A stretch of DNA of 64,000 nucleotides from Gnetum montanum (lineage: Eukaryota; Streptophyta; Gnetopsida; Gnetales; Gnetaceae). Position numbers and translations under genes: made by a program. Of the stretch, positions 11,154 through 22,579 are shown piece after piece; the first letter of the stretch is position 1; every line of letters starts with the position of its first letter. The notes beneath the pieces are model-generated. The model had not been told where the DNA came from, did no database searches, and was given only the letters and a program-made list of their open reading frames with translations. The stretch spans positions 62,001 through 126,000 of the forward strand of contig MNCI01028947.1 of NCBI GenBank assembly GCA_015680685.1, in the 5' to 3' direction.

Positions 11154-11510
11154 CTGCGGAGGATGAAGCAGGAAGCTGATTGATTCAGTTGTGGGTCAAT
11201 GTCTAATTCATAATTGTAGAAGCTTTGGAGGGGCAATTTCCGGCGATTTTGGATTTAGTAAGCCGCCTGCTGCTGTGTTTCTGTTGCCTATTTAGTTATA
11301 CCTTTTGTACACAACTGCCATGGGCAGATGGTGCATGCATATTCTGCAGTTTTCTAATCCAGAATTTAATCAATGTATTCCTGAGCGATTGTAAGGTGAT
11401 GGTTTCTGAACCTGTAATACTTCAGATGAAGCCGTTTAAAAAGGCCGTTTAAAAAAGGTTAGGATTTTGCTTGCTGATCCAATTTGGATCAACAGTTAGG
11501 GGGTATCGGA
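11154..11510. other. duplicated upstream sequence and LINE target
   Basis: Continues the promoter similarity to 7760-7910 as far as about 11330. An imperfect GCCGTTTAAAAAG repeat lies at 11430-11455. No gene. Confidence 0.4.
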
Positions 11511-11828
11511 CCATGAAAAATGAGTTTTATTAATAAAAAAGGAGTCCAAAATACCAATGCAACATTAGTCTATGTAGACTAGAAATAGAAACCGAGAGAG
11601 AGGGAACTTAAATGAGCTAGGGATGTTTTGTAGAGACACTTTTCAAACAATTGAGATCACACAGGGGAAGAACAAAAATCTACCTTTCACCAAGATCAAC
11701 TGAAAATAGAAGTAGGAGAAAAGTGGAAGAAAACTAGACAAAGCAAATACCAATTGAATTTAAGAGGAGAAGCTTCTGTGTAGCAATAAGAAGAGAAGCT
11801 TATGTGCAGCAATTCCTGTTGAAGAAGG

Positions 11829-12071
11829 TTACTTAGATTCACGGGTCTTCTCCAAGGCTGCAAAAGATGAATCAACTAGTTGTTGAAGCCTTAATTGGAG
11901 GAGAGTCCCAATAATGTTTAGGGCATTTAGATGCTGAACCAACCACTTAGCAAGCAAGGTAAGTCCTTGTTTGAAAGATTTCAAAAGACCTAAGCCACCC
12001 TTATTCTTAAAAAGAGTAATATTCCAAGTGACAATATGGAAGCTTTTTTGAGAATCTTTAGAGAACCACAT
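11829..12071 (-). pseudogene. LINE ORF2 C-terminal (post-RT) segment
   Basis: Contains WNITLFKNKGGLGLLKSF followed by LLAKWLVQHL. This is the W...K..GGLGL......ALLAKW signature that follows the RT in plant L1 ORF2 proteins. The frame is open for about 80 codons only. Confidence 0.7.
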
Positions 12072-12257
12072 GAAGTCTCAATAATCATTCAAGCTTTTTA
12101 TAAGTAGCTTGGGAGGGGACCCAATATGAAGAATAGTACACATGGGTAGAAGCATAGATAGACTTACAAACAAGGTATTTACTAGCTAGAGTTAGGGGTT
12201 TAGTCTTCCATTTTTCAATTTTCTTTTGAATTCGAAAGCTTACTTGCTCCTAGAGAA

Positions 12258-13300
12258 CTAAGGTAGAATCTCTAGAATGGAAGGAAATTTGCAAAATTTT
12301 GATGATATCTTAATCCTGAATAAACTTCCAATTATAGTTGGGCAAATGATAGTAATTATTGGTAAAGTTACAAACAGAAGATTTATTCCAATTAATAGTG
12401 GAACCAGAGAGAGAGCAATATTGCTCCACCTAGGATAAGAGTCATTGCAAATTAGTAGCAGTAGCGTTTTGAACAAGGAAAAAGGAGTCATTGGCAAAAT
12501 GCATGTTAAGAAGCTGATGTTGAGGGGAAGAGAGACAAACCCTGGTAATAGCTCTATTTTGAATATCATAGTTTGATTGATGACAAAGAAAGTTAACTAT
12601 GATGATGAAGAGGTAAAGGGCAAGAGGACATCCCTGTTGCATTGACCTATGGATAGAAAAGAAAGAGGTGGTACCAAAGATAGTAGCTATTCTTATGGTA
12701 GCATTTGAGAATAAACATTTCACCCTATGTAAGAACTTAGGGTCAAAACCATGTTTAGTCATGGTTTACGGAATAAAGTTCCACTTTATGTTGTTGTAGG
12801 CTTTTGCATAATCAAGCTTCATTAGGAGAATATCTTGACTATCATCCTCTACTCATTGAAGATCTTCCCATACAACAATCACATTATTTAAAATATACCT
12901 ACCAAGAACAAAGCCTGTTTGCTAGGGACATATAATATGGCAAAGAATTTTCTTTAGACATAAGGCTAAGCACTTGGCCCAAATTTTATACATCACATTA
13001 AGAAGAGTGATGGGATGCTAATTGGAGATACAAGTAGGATCCTCAGACTTAGAAAGGATAATCCCTTGATTTAAATTAGGCCCTAGGGAACCAGTAAGGA
13101 TAACCTCTTTGATGACTTGGAAGAGATCATTTCCTACCAAATCCCAATAATTTCAAAAAAATTCAATTGGAAAATTATCATAACTAGGGGCCTTTCCAAG
13201 ACTCAATTTAAAATAGGCCTCATGAATCTCATCCCAACTAATATCAACTTCTAAACTTTGCAACATAGTAGAATTGATTAGGCTAGGATAATTAAGGGTA
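12258..13300 (-). pseudogene. LINE ORF2 reverse transcriptase
   Basis: In order on the minus strand: GKAPSYDDFP, then LMKLDYAKAYNNIKW (motif A with its Asp), then MQQGCPLALYLF (motif B), then FANDSFF (motif C). The family's motif C is FADDS; here the first catalytic Asp of the pair is Asn, a G-to-A type change. Stops and frameshifts separate the blocks. The protein would copy LINE RNA at a nicked target; this copy cannot. Confidence 0.8.
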
Positions 13301-13609
13301 GCAGCTTGAAACAATGATATATCCATAGGGGTAGCAGCAAATAAGGTTTCAAAATGCTTCTTAAGATATGAGAGAAAACTATTGTGGTCAGTGATGATGG
13401 TACCATCACTACAATTTTGTTTAAAGAATGCGAAGGAGGTGAGCTATTTAGATACTTGAAAAATTCCTTACAATGTTCATCTTGAATATTTAACCAAGTG
13501 AGTCTACTTTTTGTTAAGGCATTTTGTGCTATGTACACATTCCATTATTGGAAGATTAATCGGGCTCTAGCTAACTCTCTGTAAACTTGAGTATTGAAAG
13601 GATCTTGAG

Positions 13610-14567
13610 TTAATTGATTAGCAAGATGTTTAATAGTAAAGTGAATGTTGTTGTACTTTTATTTGGCACGAGCAGCCACTTCTTTACCTTGATAACGGGT
13701 AAAGTTTTGCACTCTACAAGTAGCACAATGCCACCATTGAATCCAATCCACTTGATCCAAGGGCCTAGGTTTGACATTCCAAAGGTTTGAGAGAAGTAGC
13801 TGGGTGAAGGAGAAGAGAAGTAGTTACTATGTAATCGAAAAAGATGGAAATTATGTTTGTGGTTGCTACCATGAATATGAATAAACATAGTGATGGGGAG
13901 ATGGTCTGATCAGATTGCATGTTGATAAACCATAGTAGTAGAAGAGGCTTGCTAGAAAGAAAGGATGGAAAAATAGAACCTATCTAACTGACTATAGATG
14001 CGAGTTTGGGGATTGCTAGTAGAGGCTTACACCCCATTAGAAAGGTAGAACTTTTTCTTAAAGGCTAATCATGTTTGATACTCATAATTTGGAAGTTGAA
14101 AAAACATCCTCAAGCTTATCATGAGGGAATTCTATCATATTAAAATCTCCTCTAAAAATCCAAGGCATAGAGGGAAGAGCATTAGCTAGTTCTTGCCATA
14201 GAAGAGCATGTTTTGTAGAGTCATTAGGGGCATAAATAGAGCCAAGACTAAAAGGGCCATGTGAGGAGAAAAAGGTAGCCTAAAAAAACTCTATGACTAG
14301 AACCAAAATCATTTTGAATGATGTTATCTTTTCAATAAGTTGAGAGAGAATGGTAATGTCTCCTTTCTTTCTAATGTGGAAAGTAGCAAGAATTGATGAG
14401 TTAGGGAGAAACCAATGGACTAAAAGAGATAAATGGCTTGCTGAAATCTTAATTTTTTGAAAGAGAATGAAGTTGAAAGCAATATTTAGACTAGAAAGAA
14501 AGTTGCTTACACGTTTATGTCAAAGCCTATCAGTTAGGCCTAGAACATTCCAAAACAGGAGATTCAT
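13610..14567 (-). pseudogene. LINE ORF2 endonuclease (APE-like) domain
   Basis: ORF2 begins at 14567 with MNLLFWNVLGL, the usual N-terminal strand of LINE endonucleases. Further on are GSIYAPND and FRGDFNMIEF (GDFN is the conserved metal-site motif). The domain is interrupted by stops. The start was chosen because the WN motif follows directly. Confidence 0.7.
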
Positions 14568-14995
14568 GGGAAAGTAGATGACATATTGAATGAAATGTCA
14601 TTAAAAGGTTCAGAAGTCAAAGTATCAACTTTCATTATTTGTGAAAAAATGGCAAAGGAGTTATTTGTAGTAATGGGTAATGCAAAATTGTTCATTAGAA
14701 AAGAAGTAGAGAGTGAAGTTGTAAAGGAGGAAGCTTTAACTCATTTCCTTCCACTACCCTTCACAAACTCTTCATCCAAAACTAAATCCTTAAATGACTT
14801 TGAAGGAGTGGTATGTGATTTAGAGGTTATCTTCGTGAGTGAACTTGACTATGGCACTTGTGCCTTGGAGGGGCTAGACGAGGAGGAAGACTTTGGAACA
14901 TTTTTAGAAAAGTTTCTAAGCCTAAAAGATTATGATTGTGGATGGGATATTGGTATATTTGGGGAATGTGTTTTTTGAAACTTAGTGAAATGTTT

Positions 14996-15760
14996 TTACT
15001 TGGCTAAGAAGGGACATGCTAAGATATGATGCTTAGCCCAATGATAGCAACTATAAGAGTTAGGAAGATAAAAATAATCTACTTTTTGGACGAAGAGTTT
15101 TCCTCCGATTGCAAGAGTTAGTGAGTTCTTCCTATGAGCAATATCAAGTTCGATATAATAATGATGGAATTGAATTTTGTTAATCATAGTGCCATGGTCT
15201 AAAATAATACAACTGAAGGTACTCACGATGTCTCTCTCTATGAATGAAAAAATTAGGGTAAGATTTGGTAGTTCAATATAACAAGGGATTATTTTTTACA
15301 ATGGGTCATTAACATTAAAGTCAAATTTTAAGGCATGTGCAATGATAGTTGCATTATGTGTTGGAAAAATTTGGATAGAGAGAGCCTTCTCAACTTGAGA
15401 GGCATTAGAGAGTTCCACTAGGATAAAGTTTTGACCATGGTAATAGGTGTGAGAAATTGACTACCTTAGGACTATAGGATGTTTTGGATTTGCATATTTA
15501 TACTAAGTGGCCTTGGTAGAAAATCCACAATTTGAAGGAATATATAACACATTGAAAAATCTTTAGAAATAACATCAAAAATATCATTAGAAAGAAAGAA
15601 GTTTATATTAGGTGAGTTGAAGGTACTTCCCTGACGCGGCTTAGGATTGTTGGGTGAATCAACCATGAAAAAGCAAGGAAGAAGCCCAACAAAGTGCAAT
15701 GAATATGTAAAGACAATAGAGCACAATCATCACAATAGTTAGAAGGAAAGCTAGAATTGA
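14996..15760 (-). pseudogene. LINE ORF1 remnant with degenerate zinc knuckle
   Basis: Two open stretches on the minus strand (15726-15472 and 15226-14996). The second ends CYHWAKHHILACP, a worn CCHC knuckle of the type that closes plant L1 ORF1 RNA-binding proteins. The first has the hydrophobic LQIVDFLPRPLSINMQIQ stretch expected in the N-terminal domain. The plus-strand ORF at 14586-14978 is a shadow of the low-complexity ORF1 tail. Confidence 0.5.
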
Positions 15761-17039
15761 TCACCTAGATGAGCAACAAACATAGAATGATTCTACTGCC
15801 TACTACAATGCTGAATTGCACTATAGAATCATAGAACTACATTGCTAACTACCATGCAGAACCACCTAACTAGCATAGTGGCAATTGCAACAATAGCAAT
15901 TGTTGAAAAAAATACTTAGCCAAAGAAGCATGCTACTCCACCCATGCCACCACCACCACCAACACAATCAAAACTGCTACCTCCCAAAGATATGTAGTAA
16001 ACACAAATGAAAATGTTTACATAGAACTAACAACCTGCTAGGACCTTACAACAACCACAACACAACAAAACCAAAAACGCCAACCAGAACTTAGAGGTAA
16101 TAAATGATAATCGTTAGCTAAGAAAATAGTGTTGAGATGAGCGCAAATGGCTCAAGGAGCCTCTGTGATCATAGTGGAGTCATCGCTGGATGTCTAACAG
16201 TCATGTTTATAGCTAATCCATCTTGCCTTGGATTAACAGTTAGAAAAGATGCCATTCTAGGTAGAGACAGAAATACATATCTCCTTGTGGCCAATGTTTT
16301 TCTAGAGAAGAGTGACTAAAATGATATTCCGTTCTAACCATTGCTTTTTCACTAGTAGTTGTTCTAGCCATTGCTTTCTTTTTCATTGGCAGCAAAGGTA
16401 GGGAATTAGGTACACATTTAAGGCCTACTCATATAAAATTGTTTATTAATAGTTGTTCATGGTTTAATCCTTATAAAAAAAATAGAGAATGTAAAATGGT
16501 CAATAAATTTTTTTAAAAGAAATATTTAATTGTGATATATTTTAAAGAGAAAAATCTTAGAAAAATTACTAGAAAAATATTTAACATGTTAACTTTAAGG
16601 TCTATATTTTTACATGATTGGAAACTATGTTGGGAATTCAATAACGAGATGTCATCTTCATCTTAAGGATTTTGGATCAATAGCATTAAAAAGGAACTAT
16701 GAAGGAATAATGCTTTCATGTTGACATATGGGGTGCTTTTTTGGTGCAAAACTTATGAGAAAATCAAGTTAGGTCTATGCTATATTAATAACAATTGTTA
16801 TTGTTGTGATTATTTAGGCATAGTTCATTTTAAGTCATCTTCGTAACACTTGGTCATTTTGGAACTTAAAGGTGATCGAGTGATGCTTCATATAGTAGTA
16901 CACTTGGAAAAATAAGCTAATAAAATATTTTACTTTGCAATGATTATAATATTGCAATCATGTTCTAGTAGATGGACATCTAAAATTTTTTTATTTCATG
17001 TGGAAGTCTAAATCTCACCATGTTTCATATTGTCACTAG
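15761..17039. other. AT-rich stretch, no recognised gene
   Basis: Includes a CCACCACCACCACC-type simple repeat near 15945-15960. No ORF has recognisable motifs. Confidence 0.4.
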
Positions 17040-18060
17040 AATTGTTAACTTTGGTTTGTTTCCTAAAGTTTGGAACTTATCTCCTATTATCTTGTTTCCT
17101 AAGAAAGACATTGTGTGTGATTTAGAGAATTGCGGGTCCATTAGTCTTTGCTTAGTTCTCTAGAAATTTTATGTCAAGAACTTGGCTAATCATCAAAAGA
17201 ATCTAATATCTTCAATCATTAGCAACACATACTCTAGGTTTATTTAGGGTTGGAATATCATGGATAGGATTGTTAACATACATGAACCTATATTGGATAA
17301 AACCCTTCTGCAAGGAGGTTGTTATGATTAAAATTGATTTTGCGAAGACATATGATAGTGTCTTAGTAGACATTGCTTAGCATTATGGATAATCTTGGTT
17401 TTTCTTAGTGGTGAACTTGCATTGAGTTTATTCTCAAACAACAACGTATGTAATGTAGATTAAACAAGAATAATTTTAAATGTTTCCAAGATGGATGTGG
17501 CCTTCAACCTTCTACTTATTTACTATTGTTTCAAAATGGTTGGACATTTTCTTGTTATGGGTTAGCTTAACCAATTCTCTTCCTTGGCATGGGTACATCC
17601 AGACATGTGTAAATGATACATTAATTTTCATCTAGGCCAATCTACCAAAGGCCCATAAGCTCAAGGAGGGGCTTTTCATATTTGGTTATATCTAAGGCCT
17701 TGTGGTCAGTTAGCAAAATTCTACTATGTGCAACATCGAGTGCCCCTTCACTTGTTTGGTGCACATTGTGACTTTGATCAATGACATGATCAAATAGTTG
17801 CAAGATACTTACCTTGGCACACTACTCTTCATCAATCATTTGATAGTTACCTTGGCACATTGTTTTTTATCAACTGTTTGATCTACTCAATTTGGAAACC
17901 AAACATTAATAAGTTCCTTAGTTATTTAACAGATTGGAAGTGTGCTCTTTTCTTGTTTACAAGGAAAATCACTTTGGCTTGCTTGGTTCTCCAAAAATTC
18001 ATATATTTGTTGCTACCACCTTTCTTGTTAGAGTCTTATTTTACATCTCATAAATATCTT
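17040..18060 (+). pseudogene. LINE reverse transcriptase relic, plus strand
   Basis: A frame with many stops still spells RT landmarks: FPKKDIV.DLEN..SISLC (the PK...RPISL region), FYVKNLANHQKNLISSIIS, KIDFAK.YDSV (motif A), and at 17908-17990 INKFLSYLTDWK...ITLACLVLQ, the thumb/linker signature of plant LINE ORF2. It is a different and more decayed LINE than the one at 11511-15760, on the opposite strand. Confidence 0.6.
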
Positions 18061-18068
18061 TAATTATC

Positions 18069-18895
18069 CAAGGATCTTAGTCTATGAGAAAACTTAACAT
18101 GTAACTTATCATTTCAACAAAGTTATAATTCTTGAATGTACATACACATTATTCTTCATAATTAGATTGCTTCATACTTTGCAGTCACTCTTAATCTTGC
18201 TTTGTGCTTTACTAGTTTATTACAAACTTAGCTTAGCTTGTCTTTATAAATATAAATGTATTGGTTGGTATGACCTAGTTTTACAAATCATTGTTTTAAT
18301 TCATTAGGATTTACAAAATAATTCTTCGTAAGCCTTACTCTTCTTTTTTCTTTTCTATTGTAATCTTTTAAATTGACTTCTATTCTTATTTAAGAAACTT
18401 AGTGAGGCTATGTATGGTATAACTTGAACCTTCTCTTCCCCTTTAGGAAATTGGATTCAATGCTACAAAGATTGCACTCATCTCCTACAATACTCACTTC
18501 ATAAGTTATGAGTCACTTCTTAAACCTTTTGATTTTCTTGCTTAAGCACTCGTTACAAATCCTATGCTTCATAATATTTTCTTGCATTCCTTCATATTTT
18601 TGAGTTATTAACTACCTTTACTTTATTACTTGTATGTATCATGACTTCCATATATCACAAACTTCTATTCTTATTGTTTCTTGGTATTTTTCTTATTAAT
18701 CCATTGATTTTTTCTTATTATTCTACACTCATTTGCAACTTGGTTGTTGATTTCTTATATTTTGTAGGATGGTTGTGATGGTTATTATGTTATGAGTAAC
18801 ATCTTTTCATTATGAATTGATTATAAATAGTTATGAATGATCTAAAAGAATTAAAAAACTAATGATTGCACAATTGTGACTTATATAGTTTAGCA
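18069..18895 (-). repeat. LTR-like repeat, left copy
   Basis: Similar over its length to 28726-29507 in the same orientation, for example the shared CTATGAGAAAACTTAA and TTCTTGAATGTACA blocks. Read on the minus strand it begins TGCTAAACTATAT, against TGTTGAACTATAT in the other copy. It is preceded by GCTTTAGTGAGAG, a worn purine-rich tract. Probably an LTR of a copia-type element. Confidence 0.5.
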
Positions 18896-19875
18896 CTCTC
18901 ACTAAAGCATTAGTATTGTAACTTTGTTTATTATTTTCTTACAAAGCAAATAAGTGAGGATGGATGTTTATAAGTGGACAACCCTTTATGGTGGCTAGTC
19001 ACAAAGGATTATACATTCATAGAAATTGATGGAATTACTCCTCTTCACTCACAAGTTCATAGAATTAACAAATGACATTGTGCCCTTTATTTATTTTCCA
19101 AATAAAAATATGTCATGGGATGCCAATTTGGAGAATTTACAAGGTAGGTTTCATTTCAATAATAAGAGAAGATGGAGGTACATGTGTTGATCCAATAACT
19201 TGGGACTATACATTAGTAGGAATAATAGTAGATGATCATGTAGAAAAAGAATGATGATTAGTAGAATGTTGAACAACTTTAGCAGGTATGGGTAGAACCT
19301 ATGGTTGTTGCTAATTCATGGATGCCTTTAAGAGCTCCATTTCATGTCATAATTGTGCAAGTTCTTTTTGATAGATAGCAACTTCATCTTATTTTCTACT
19401 TATTTTTAGGAGATATTCTTCTACAAACTTATTTCCTACATGGATACATTCCTTCACTTCTTGTATGTTTACTTGTACTACTTAGTGCTCACCTACAAGT
19501 TTTTGATTTGTGTTATAAAGATCCTTTATGTATTACTTTAATTAATAATGTATATCCTTAAGTTATTTTTATTCTTATTGATATTTCTTCTTCATCTTTG
19601 TAACTTCTTCCTTTGAATTAGTAGGCAAAGCTTCTTGTCCTTTTTCTTGATCTAGTAGTTGTAATTTGGACCTAATATATGTCTTGTATTACTCCATGAT
19701 TTGTGCAAACTTTTGGAAATCCTTCTTGAATTTTTCATATCTTTTGATATGAGTTTGCAGCATAGTATCCTAGTCTTCCTTTTCTTTTTTAATAATTGAT
19801 AGTTTCATAAAAATATCTACAATTTCATAATTCTTGCAATATTCTACTTGTTTGAATTTTGCATAATGGATCATG
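18896..19875 (-). other. internal sequence between LTR-like repeats, left part
   Basis: On the minus strand the reading frames are rich in Lys, Glu and Gln in heptad-like order (for example KLQLLDQEKGQE and KEEVTKMKKKYQ), suggesting a former coiled-coil protein. Stops are frequent. It is cut off from its continuation at 27031 by insertion of the gypsy element 19881-27025. Confidence 0.35.
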
Positions 19876-19880
19876 AATTT
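19876..19880. repeat. target-site duplication AATTT (left)
   Basis: AATTT directly before the LTR end TGATG; an identical AATTT lies at 27026-27030 after the right LTR. Confidence 0.9.
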
Positions 19881-20699
19881 TGATGAGTGGTGAGGTATCC
19901 CTACACTCAACCATACGAATACGAGCATCTCATGCGTGATCCGGTTAAACTCCAAGGACTAAGTGCTTACGTGCCTTATGAAACAATTAAGGTTTTATCA
20001 ATCGTTGTCTTCCTAGACATACTTGTATTGTCATAGTTGTATGGTTAAGTAAGTTTGAGGTATATGATTTTTATGTCTTTTATCTTTTTATCGCCTATGC
20101 TAAGAGAGGAAAGGGTGAAGAGACTAAGTAACTAACTTTCACTAACTAAGCTTTAATTGTCCTAGCATCGGTATTCATTCCCACTTGTCATACACACCCT
20201 GAACTAGTGCAATGCTACTGGGATTACCAAACACTATTCATTGCTGGGTTACCAAGTGTAGCACAAGTGCTTGAAGTGATCGTACTGAATGCACTTAACT
20301 AGGAGAGTTGAGGGTTGAGAGTGATTAATTATCTAAGAAAGAATTTAAACATTTAACAATAATTAAAGTCCTATTTAGCTTAGTCCATATGCTGCAAGGT
20401 TTATTAGAAAGTTCATCTTTATTTCTGTACACAAATGTGTGCTTAGGTACAATTTGCTCAAATAAAGATCCGTTCACTTTGAGACTCCTACTGTGGGCAC
20501 ATGGAAATTATTCTATCTCTGGAATGGTAAAACTGCCAGAGTTTAGCTAAGGGTTTAGATCTAGATGATCTTACAAGGAAAAGTTGCCTCTTATTTATAG
20601 ACAAGGCGACAAGCTGTGATATTATGTACGCGATATCGTAGGGGCTGACGCGATATCGCAGATGCAATATCACAATCCATGCGATATTACGTCCCATCA
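19881..20699 (-). repeat. 3' LTR of the 19881-27025 element
   Basis: 819 bp, ends TGATG...CATCA on the plus strand. Holds a TATA box (20592-20600) and a CGATATCG palindrome cluster (20612-20690). It pairs with 26194-27025. Confidence 0.9.
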
Positions 20700-20709
20700 T
20701 ACCCCCATG
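20700..20709 (-). promoter_or_regulatory. polypurine tract
   Basis: Minus-strand TCATGGGGGTA directly before the LTR start. Confidence 0.75.
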
Positions 20710-20888
20710 ACTGAATGAAAACTCGTCCTCGAGTTTCTTAAAAAATATTGGGAAGGTATGAGATTATTGACTCGAATGAAACTAATGGTAGATGGGGTGA
20801 CATGTGAATGGATCATCATTATAATACATGGCAAAATTTAGTGTTCATGACAACAAGAGTGATCACTATACATAATTGACATCCAGCC

Positions 20889-21080
20889 TTATTTGGTAGC
20901 TAAGAGAGAAGAGAGAAGAGAGAGAGAAAAGAAGAAGTCTGCTACTGCCAACGCCAAGATTGCGTCTTTCGTTGTCCATCCATAAGCATGCCATAAATCT
21001 TGTTCCTTGCGTAACTGCTTTAGCACCAATCCATTCCAAGTGTTTCCTCTAGATCCCATTTGTTGGTGTATCATTGCCAT
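20889..21080 (-). pseudogene. short 3' ORF after splice-acceptor-like site
   Basis: The ATG at 21080 directly follows GTGTGTGCAG, with a CTAAT branch-point-like site about 30 bp upstream. The same arrangement (AG then ATGGC) precedes the 3' ORFs at 2592 and 38455. The product (about 64 codons) is not homologous enough to name and ends in a Ser/Leu-rich run. It is probably a remnant of the coiled-coil ORF of the family. Confidence 0.4.
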
Positions 21081-21092
21081 CTGCACACACAA

Positions 21093-22579
21093 CAGAGTCT
21101 TATATTAGAAAGGGTAAATGAATCATAATGCAATTGATACCTTGCTTTGGTGTAAGGTCCATTGGCTGAGTTGTGATATGGTTGATACAGATCTGGAGAT
21201 ATAATACTAGTGACTACCCGAGGTGTAGGGGTTAAGAGAAAAATCAAAAAAATTGGACCAGGACCCCCATGATTGAGAGGGAACCTATGGTAGTGATAGA
21301 ATGGAAAAAGAGAAGGAATATGAAAGATGAAGAAAAAGAAACAATGACAACGCCGATAAAATGGATGTCAAAGATGGAGATGAACAAAATAAATGGTGAT
21401 TGTGGAAATGTTTAAGGGAAAGAAATTAATGGATGCACTAAATAGGAATGCTAGTGGGTCCTTCCCAAAGTAGGCTCATGCCCTTAATTCCGTAACAATT
21501 CCACATTCAAAGAGTTTGTAGGCTCTAGGAATGTCATTTGGAGACAAGAGTTAAAGTCTTAACCATAAGAGTTTACTAAAAAGAAAACAATGCATCCACC
21601 AAAATATGGACTATTGATACAACTGGAAATGAGGTGATAAATGGGGAAAGAAGGATGGAAAGAAGAGGATGGAATGGAATCTCAAGAACAAGGTGGTGTA
21701 TAGCCCCTTGTGTATTAATGGTTAATGTGATTTAGCAGATCCCATTCCAAATCTGGCCTCAAAAAAACCACATTCAGTAACTTCGCATTAATACATTTGG
21801 CCCATCCATCCACTTGAAGTAACAAGAATTCCTTCACCAAAGAGCCACCACCATTCCAACGAAATGAAAGAGGAGAAAGTGGGAAGCGAGAAGGGTCTTA
21901 GTTAGAGGGAACATATTTATTTTAGTTCCATAACCAATGCTTATAGCCCAAATGATTATTTTGTCTAAGGGGTGTGCTTTGAATTCTCACTATTTTTTTT
22001 TGTGTTTTTGCGTGAGAACCAAACCATGCAAAGACTTATTATTTTTATTTGCTCAGCTTCCTGATAATGTGACAATGTCGAAATGGTAAGAAAAATCAAG
22101 AAGAAAACATCCAAGCACCCAGGAGAATGGCCAGCACAAGTGCATCAAATCCCCTTGAAGTCACATCCTTTTCAATCCTTGAGTCCTTCCTTAGTTTGAG
22201 AAATGCCTAGTCACTGATTTGTTAATAGTACTTATTATTGAGAAAGGGACTGTATGGCCCCAAGCCAAGAGAGACCATAGAATTTTATGGATGTATGGAT
22301 GAAGTGGACTCATTTCCTACTATATCAAAAGAACCATACCTTAGTATCAACATCACAACTTAAAGGTATAAATCAAACATTAGTAATCAATGGAATATAG
22401 TTCATACCACCATCAGAGCACTTATTAGCTGATGAATCAAACAAAATAATCAAACACACAAAGAAATGAAAAAGTATAAACGATGTTGTAAAACAAAAAC
22501 AAGAAAAGTTAAAGAAATTTGTAAAACAAAAAAAAAATGTAAAACAAAAATTTAAATAGAAACTGAGGGCCTCAAATGA
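21093..22579 (-). other. noncoding 3' part of the gag-protease element
   Basis: No ORF is supported. It carries a minus-strand T-rich tract at 22440-22560 with TTTTGTTTTACA repeats, the counterpart of 905-1025 and 36565-36670. It also has the GGTGTGCTTTGAATTC and GTGTGACTTCAAGG blocks shared with those elements. Confidence 0.5.

Larger units (their letters stand above)
11511..15760 (-). mobile_element. L1-type LINE, decayed
   Basis: Read on the minus strand the parts come in LINE order: ORF1 remnants (15726-14996), an endonuclease start at 14567, RT (13300-12440), a post-RT domain (12071-11829) and a 3' end near 11511. The 3' end reads TTTTATTAATAAAACTC, a frequent ending of plant L1 3' UTRs. 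No clean poly-A tail or target-site duplication was found. Frames are interrupted many times. A second, almost identical piece lies at 4894-5762. Confidence 0.8.

Noticed and set aside
14586-14978. 130-codon plus-strand ORF within the LINE
   Set aside because: It lies antisense to the LINE ORF1 tail, has no motif, and the minus-strand reading explains the region.
16137-16319. 60-codon ORF between the LINEs
   Set aside because: Short, no recognisable motif, and no conserved neighbour or splice context.
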